Source of the DNA: Diphasiastrum complanatum
Lineage: Eukaryota; Streptophyta; Lycopodiopsida; Lycopodiales; Lycopodiaceae
Length of the DNA: 64,000 nucleotides
Assembly (NCBI GenBank): GCA_029204225.1
Contig: MU831907.1
Coordinates: forward strand, 33,284 to 97,283
Reading direction: 5' to 3'
This document shows positions 60,316 to 64,000 of this stretch, one piece after another; position 1 is the first letter of the stretch, and the number at the start of each line of letters is the position of its first letter. The position numbers and the translations under genes were made by a program. Below the pieces are notes generated by a model that saw only the letters and a program-made list of their open reading frames with translations, did not search any database and was not told the DNA's origin.

Positions 60316-61360
60316 ATTTAGTACCTAGTCTGAGCTGGCTCGAGTTTCTTACTCTCGAACGCGACTGGTCGTCCACCCTGAGTTAGTACAGCACCCACTG
60401 CAAAGTCGCTAGCATCTGTTTCGACCACAAATGGCTGATTGGGGTCGACGACTTTTAAAACTGGTGCTGTAGCTAAGGTTGTTTTGAAAGCATCAAAGCT
60501 CTCCTGTTGTGCGGACTCCCAAATGAACTCCTTTCCCTTCCCCTTAAGAAGATTTGTCATGGGAACTGCTATCTGAGCATATTCCTTGACAAATCGTCTG
60601 TAATATCCCGCCAAACCAAGAAAGATCTAAAGTTCCAAAATATTCTGAGGTCTTAGCCAATTGAGTATGGCTTTAACCTTATTTGGGTCCATTTTAATCC
60701 CATCTGACGAGATAATGTGACCCAAATATGCTACTTCTTCAACGAAGAATTCACACTTGGATTGTTTAGCATAAAGCTTATGCTTTCTGAGCAGTCGAAA
60801 CACCTTTCTGAGCTGTTTTAGATGCTCCTTCCTCGTTTTGCTGTAGACGAGGATGTCATCTAAAAATACGACTACAAACTTACCCAAGTATGGTCTGAGG
60901 ACACTGTTCATCAAGGTCATAAAGGTAGCTGGAGCATTTGTGAGCCCAAATGGCATCACCTTAAACTCATAATGACCGTGACGAGTCCTAAAAGCTGTTT
61001 TCAAGACATCTTCCGATTTTATACGGACTTGATGATATCCCGATCTGAGGTCTATTTTGCTGAAAAACTTAGCCCCGTCGAGTTGGTCAAACAACTCGTC
61101 TGCCCGAGGCATAGGGTATTTATTCTTAATTGTGACTTTATTGAGGGCTCTGTAATCTACGCAAAGACGCATAGACCCCTCTTTCTTTTTCACCAATAGG
61201 ACTGGTGAGGCCCATGGTGAACTACTGGTCTGAATTTGGCCTTTCCCAAGATAATCTGTTAACTGCCTAGTTATTTCTTCATCCTCTGTTCGGCTGACCC
61301 GATATGGAGGTTTAGAAACAGGTGCTGTACCTAGGGCCCAGTCTCTTGGAGATTTAACCA
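60316..61360 (-). pseudogene. Chromovirus reverse transcriptase and RNase H
   Basis: The 245-codon frame at 61364-60627 is a well-kept gypsy reverse transcriptase: [63 protein letters not shown] and the catalytic [12 protein letters not shown]. The next frame (60614-60318) has YYRRFVKEYAQIAVPMTNLL and FVVETDASDFAVGAVLTQGG, the RNase H start with its DASD. A small frameshift near 60620 separates them. RNase H stops at EPAQTRY, where an internal deletion joins integrase. The upstream side is fused to hAT sequence near 61360; gag, protease and 5' LTR are missing. Confidence 0.94.
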
Positions 61361-62590
61361 CCACTTATAGGCCATGGGCCTTAAGGAAAGACTGGCTTCT
61401 ATTGCTTGCAAATGGTCAAGGGTCTGTTTAAGAGCATGAATGTCATCCCTGAGTGAATCCTGCATGACAGGATCAAGATAGACTCTCTCAATGTATGTGC
61501 GCCATCCGGAGCTCTGCATCATGGAACTGATCTTCATTCCTCCATAGAGGATGAAGAATGCAAGCCATAGCGTGTAGAGGCTGATGGAACCACTCCCACC
61601 TGGCTTGCCACTTTTCTCTTATTTCTTCAACCCTATAAAATTTGAAAATCATACATCATACATGTCACATGGTGTATACTTATAACTACATACTACATAT
61701 TACATAAACACTCATCAATCATGATAAGAGATAATGCATAATACAAACCTCTCAGCACTGAAGGCAGTGCAGGTGCGAATCTGCTCTCCCAGCCTGTCTA
61801 TGAACTCATAGAGAAGGCCCAAAGTTGCGCCCTCTCTATCCGTAAGGCGCAGGACAGTGTAAAGAGGCTGCAACGCTATGACAATGGCCCGTGCATCATC
61901 CCAAAAAGGAGATGCTAGCACAATCCTCTCAAATCGCTGAGCCTTAGACAATAGTTACTATCTAGATTCTAGAATCTACAACGAATTACAATGGAGATAG
62001 ATGTATCGTGATAGACTGTAGTAGTTTGTAGATTGTAGTAATGTCAAAGTACATACGATATGCAATGAATTATAGTTTACAACACAATCATCACTGCAAA
62101 ATTCAAATATTTTCTATTTAGCATCTAGCAAAAGCTTACAATTGTCAATAACTCAGGTGACAGGATAATGGATTTATAACTATTAACTAATAACAGCTTC
62201 GGAATTCCGAATCACAGTTCACTGATTACGATCAACAACCTGGTTGCGAATGATGACCCTCCGAGGTAGCCGTAGATGGAACTGCAGGTATCATCAATGA
62301 GTCAGGTGCTCGCGCACAACCTGCGATCTCAAAACCACGTAGACGCAATAGGTGTGCCTTTATTCTAGTGGGGCCACCTATGTAGTCCTTGCCACAATAC
62401 TTGCAAGTCCACCTCTTAGTGCCTGAGGTGCCATAATTAGAAGCAACTGTCACATGATCCCACAAGGGATCCGTCTCTCTAGGCATGGTATCTACTATCT
62501 AGATTCTAGTCTCTCTCTCCCCCTCACTAGTCTCTCTCCCCATCCTAAATTCTGATTTTTCACTCACACACACCTAAAGGCTAACTCTCC

Positions 62591-62875
62591 CTTCGACCTC
62601 CCTCCATACACACACACACACACACCCACCCACCCCCCTAAGTCTACCTCCCTCTCTCTCAAAGACTCACACACACTTCTAACTTAAGAATCTATTCACA
62701 CACACATTTGTCAAACACACACACATTGTCAAACACACACAAAACACAAAAACACAAAAAACACACACACACACATTTGTCAACAATCACACACAGTGCA
62801 CACACGTCAACAGCCACACACACAACTCCACATGAAACTGTACCATTGCCCACCGCAAGTATGTTAACTCACTTC
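62591..62875. repeat. (CA)-rich low-complexity tract
   Basis: Several CA runs interspersed with acaaa and cccacc segments lie in the 5' region of the second hAT. Confidence 0.85.
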
Positions 62876-62908
62876 AAGCTAGTAGAACAAGCCACAACGA
62901 TGTTTCCC

Positions 62909-62910
<2 letters not shown>

Positions 62911-62955
<45 letters not shown>
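62911..62955. repeat. (CT)n microsatellite, 45 bp
   Basis: Uninterrupted CT array inside the 5' region of the second hAT. Confidence 0.96.
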
Positions 62956-62956
<1 letters not shown>

Positions 62957-63199
62957 AGCGCAAATCTGTCTCGGATTTCTCTCCCTCGGGCGCGGAAATC
63001 TGGGAAACCTTCGGGAGTCGGGACTGACCCTGTTGCGAGGAGTCAGGAGGTCCGACGAGCAGGAGGTAACGAGTTTTTTTTTTTTTCAAAAACGGTTTCG
63101 AACAGCCAAAAAAACGGTTCGAACCAGACCTTTTCAAAAAGGACTTTCGAATCGTAGTTCTTTCAACGAATCGCGATTCAACACAACATTGGCAACCAG

Positions 63200-63967
63200 C
63201 TCCACCACATTGTGAGATAACTCTCTAGCTCATCAAGTACAATCCAAAAGAACTGGTGGAAAGAGAGCAACCTTGCTTCACCCAGTGGTGCTCCAAATAT
63301 GCTCAAAAATGCCATTGTCATGTCTAAAACATCCCAAAACCCTCTCATAGAGAGCCATCACTGCCAGGATAATACCGATGGAGAAGCCAAGGTCATGAAG
63401 TCTTTGAATGAGCAGGGAGGGAGGTACAGAATCAAAGGCTTTCCTGAAGTCCACACACAACAATAAACCTTCTCTTTCTTGTACTTAGCTTCCTCAATCA
63501 AAGCTCGTAGTGTGAAGATATGGTCAGTGGTAGATTAGTGAGATCAGAAACTGTCTGTCCCAATGCATGTAATCTCCTGGATTCCGCCTCTGAGCTCACT
63601 GCAAACTGAAGTATGGCTGCCCTAGAGCTTCGTGAGAACATGCCCAATCATGATAGTGCCGTGGTAGTTACTAGGAACCATGGGGTCACCCATTTTTATG
63701 ATAGGGTGGATGATGTTCATGCACCAGAATGAAGGGAAGCCACAGACAACTGCGAATTGAGGGAGAGTGGCAAATGTGGGAGCAAGGAGGTCTAGGAGTT
63801 ACAGATTCGAGGTCTTCGATGTCTCTTGCCTTATGGGATTTCATTCTCTTGATGGCCGCAAGTACCATGTTAGAGGTGAAGAAGGTGAACTCAAAAGGGC
63901 ATGGAGAGATAGAGATGGGTGCATCAGTGTGTATGGTATATAGACTGGTACCATATGTCGGATTCAA
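63200..63967 (-). pseudogene. LINE reverse transcriptase, N-terminal half
   Basis: The minus strand encodes AIKRMKSHKARDIEDLESVT and HHPPYHKNG (pre-palm blocks) at 63967-63686. The frame at 63463-63278 reads LCVDFRKAFDSVPPSLLIQR and LGFSIGIILAVMALYERVLG, the catalytic FxDFxKAFDSVP motif of LINE reverse transcriptases. Further on VALFPPVLLD .. LDELESYL matches the GCPLSPxLFxLYIDELE block with loss of the CPLS core. Stops separate the pieces. The hAT terminus at about 63190 cuts it before the YADD box. The C-terminal region of a similar LINE lies at 58155-59014. Confidence 0.88.
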
Positions 63968-64000
63968 TGTGAACTAGAAGCGAAAGCGGAAACATTCACA

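Larger units (their letters stand above)
61365..63190 (-). pseudogene. Second hAT transposon remnant, minus strand
   Basis: The minus strand starts near 63190 with a terminus-like cgaatcgcgattcaacac and several cggttcgaac motifs. A BED finger (CKYC, KAHLL, GCARAP) follows at 62486-62232, then a mid-domain (61951-61715: SPFWDDARAIVIALQPLYTV, GATLGLLYEFIDRLGEQI) and after an acceptor (ttttatag) IREKWQARWEWFHQPLHAMA. A frameshift leads to GWRTYIERVYLDPVMQD before the gypsy junction near 61360. The DUF659 core and hATC parts are missing. It sits between the two separated parts of a LINE. Confidence 0.85.

Overview
This window looks like repeat-rich land-plant nuclear DNA. It holds one apparently intact conserved plant gene (DUF506/PDDEXK-like, three exons with GT-AG introns), and most of the rest is decayed transposable elements nested in one another. 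Chromoviral Ty3/gypsy, Ty1/copia with initiator-Met tRNA primer sites, DUF659-type hAT transposons, an RT-zinc-finger LINE and many long dinucleotide arrays point to a large-genome plant. A fern or gymnosperm would fit, but the sequence does not settle the species. I see no bacterial, organellar or CRISPR features.

Layout. 1-14.7 kb: decayed gypsy and copia fragments, microsatellites, a 91-bp tRNA-like retroposon with a perfect 15-bp target duplication, a kilobase of extreme strand asymmetry (almost no T), and a 0.43-kb tandem duplication. 14.8-17.1 kb: TATA box and the intact DUF506 gene (+). 19.9-20.6 kb: a lone copia integrase fragment. 21.0-22.3 kb: four well-formed minus-strand exons of a Ulp1-type (C48) cysteine peptidase. 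22.9-23.45 kb: a 25-bp minisatellite. 24.3-36.05 kb: a minus-strand chromovirus with matching LTRs, itself split by a minus-strand copia element (27.1-32.6 kb). 36.136-48.928 kb: a 12.8-kb hAT transposon (+) with an 8-bp target duplication, carrying two gypsy-type insertions and an antisense 121-codon ORF. 49-52 kb: more minus-strand exons, an isolated LTR and a copia protease fragment. 53-63.97 kb: a recent 133-bp duplication, a hAT-like MITE, two further hAT remnants, a chromovirus fragment and a LINE.

The main inference is that minus-strand exons at 51.5-50.9, 49.2-49.1, 49.0-48.93 + 36.13-36.05, 24.24-23.81 and 22.33-21.01 kb are remains of one gene ending in a Ulp1 protease domain. The hAT sits inside one exon, and reading across its 8-bp target duplication keeps the frame. 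The chromovirus separates the next exons. The middle exons carry nonsense codons; the Ulp1 exons do not. I could not assign the N-terminal and middle domains to a named family.

Coordinates come from reading by eye. Exon edges are predictions from splice consensus and reading frame, and ends of decayed elements are approximate.
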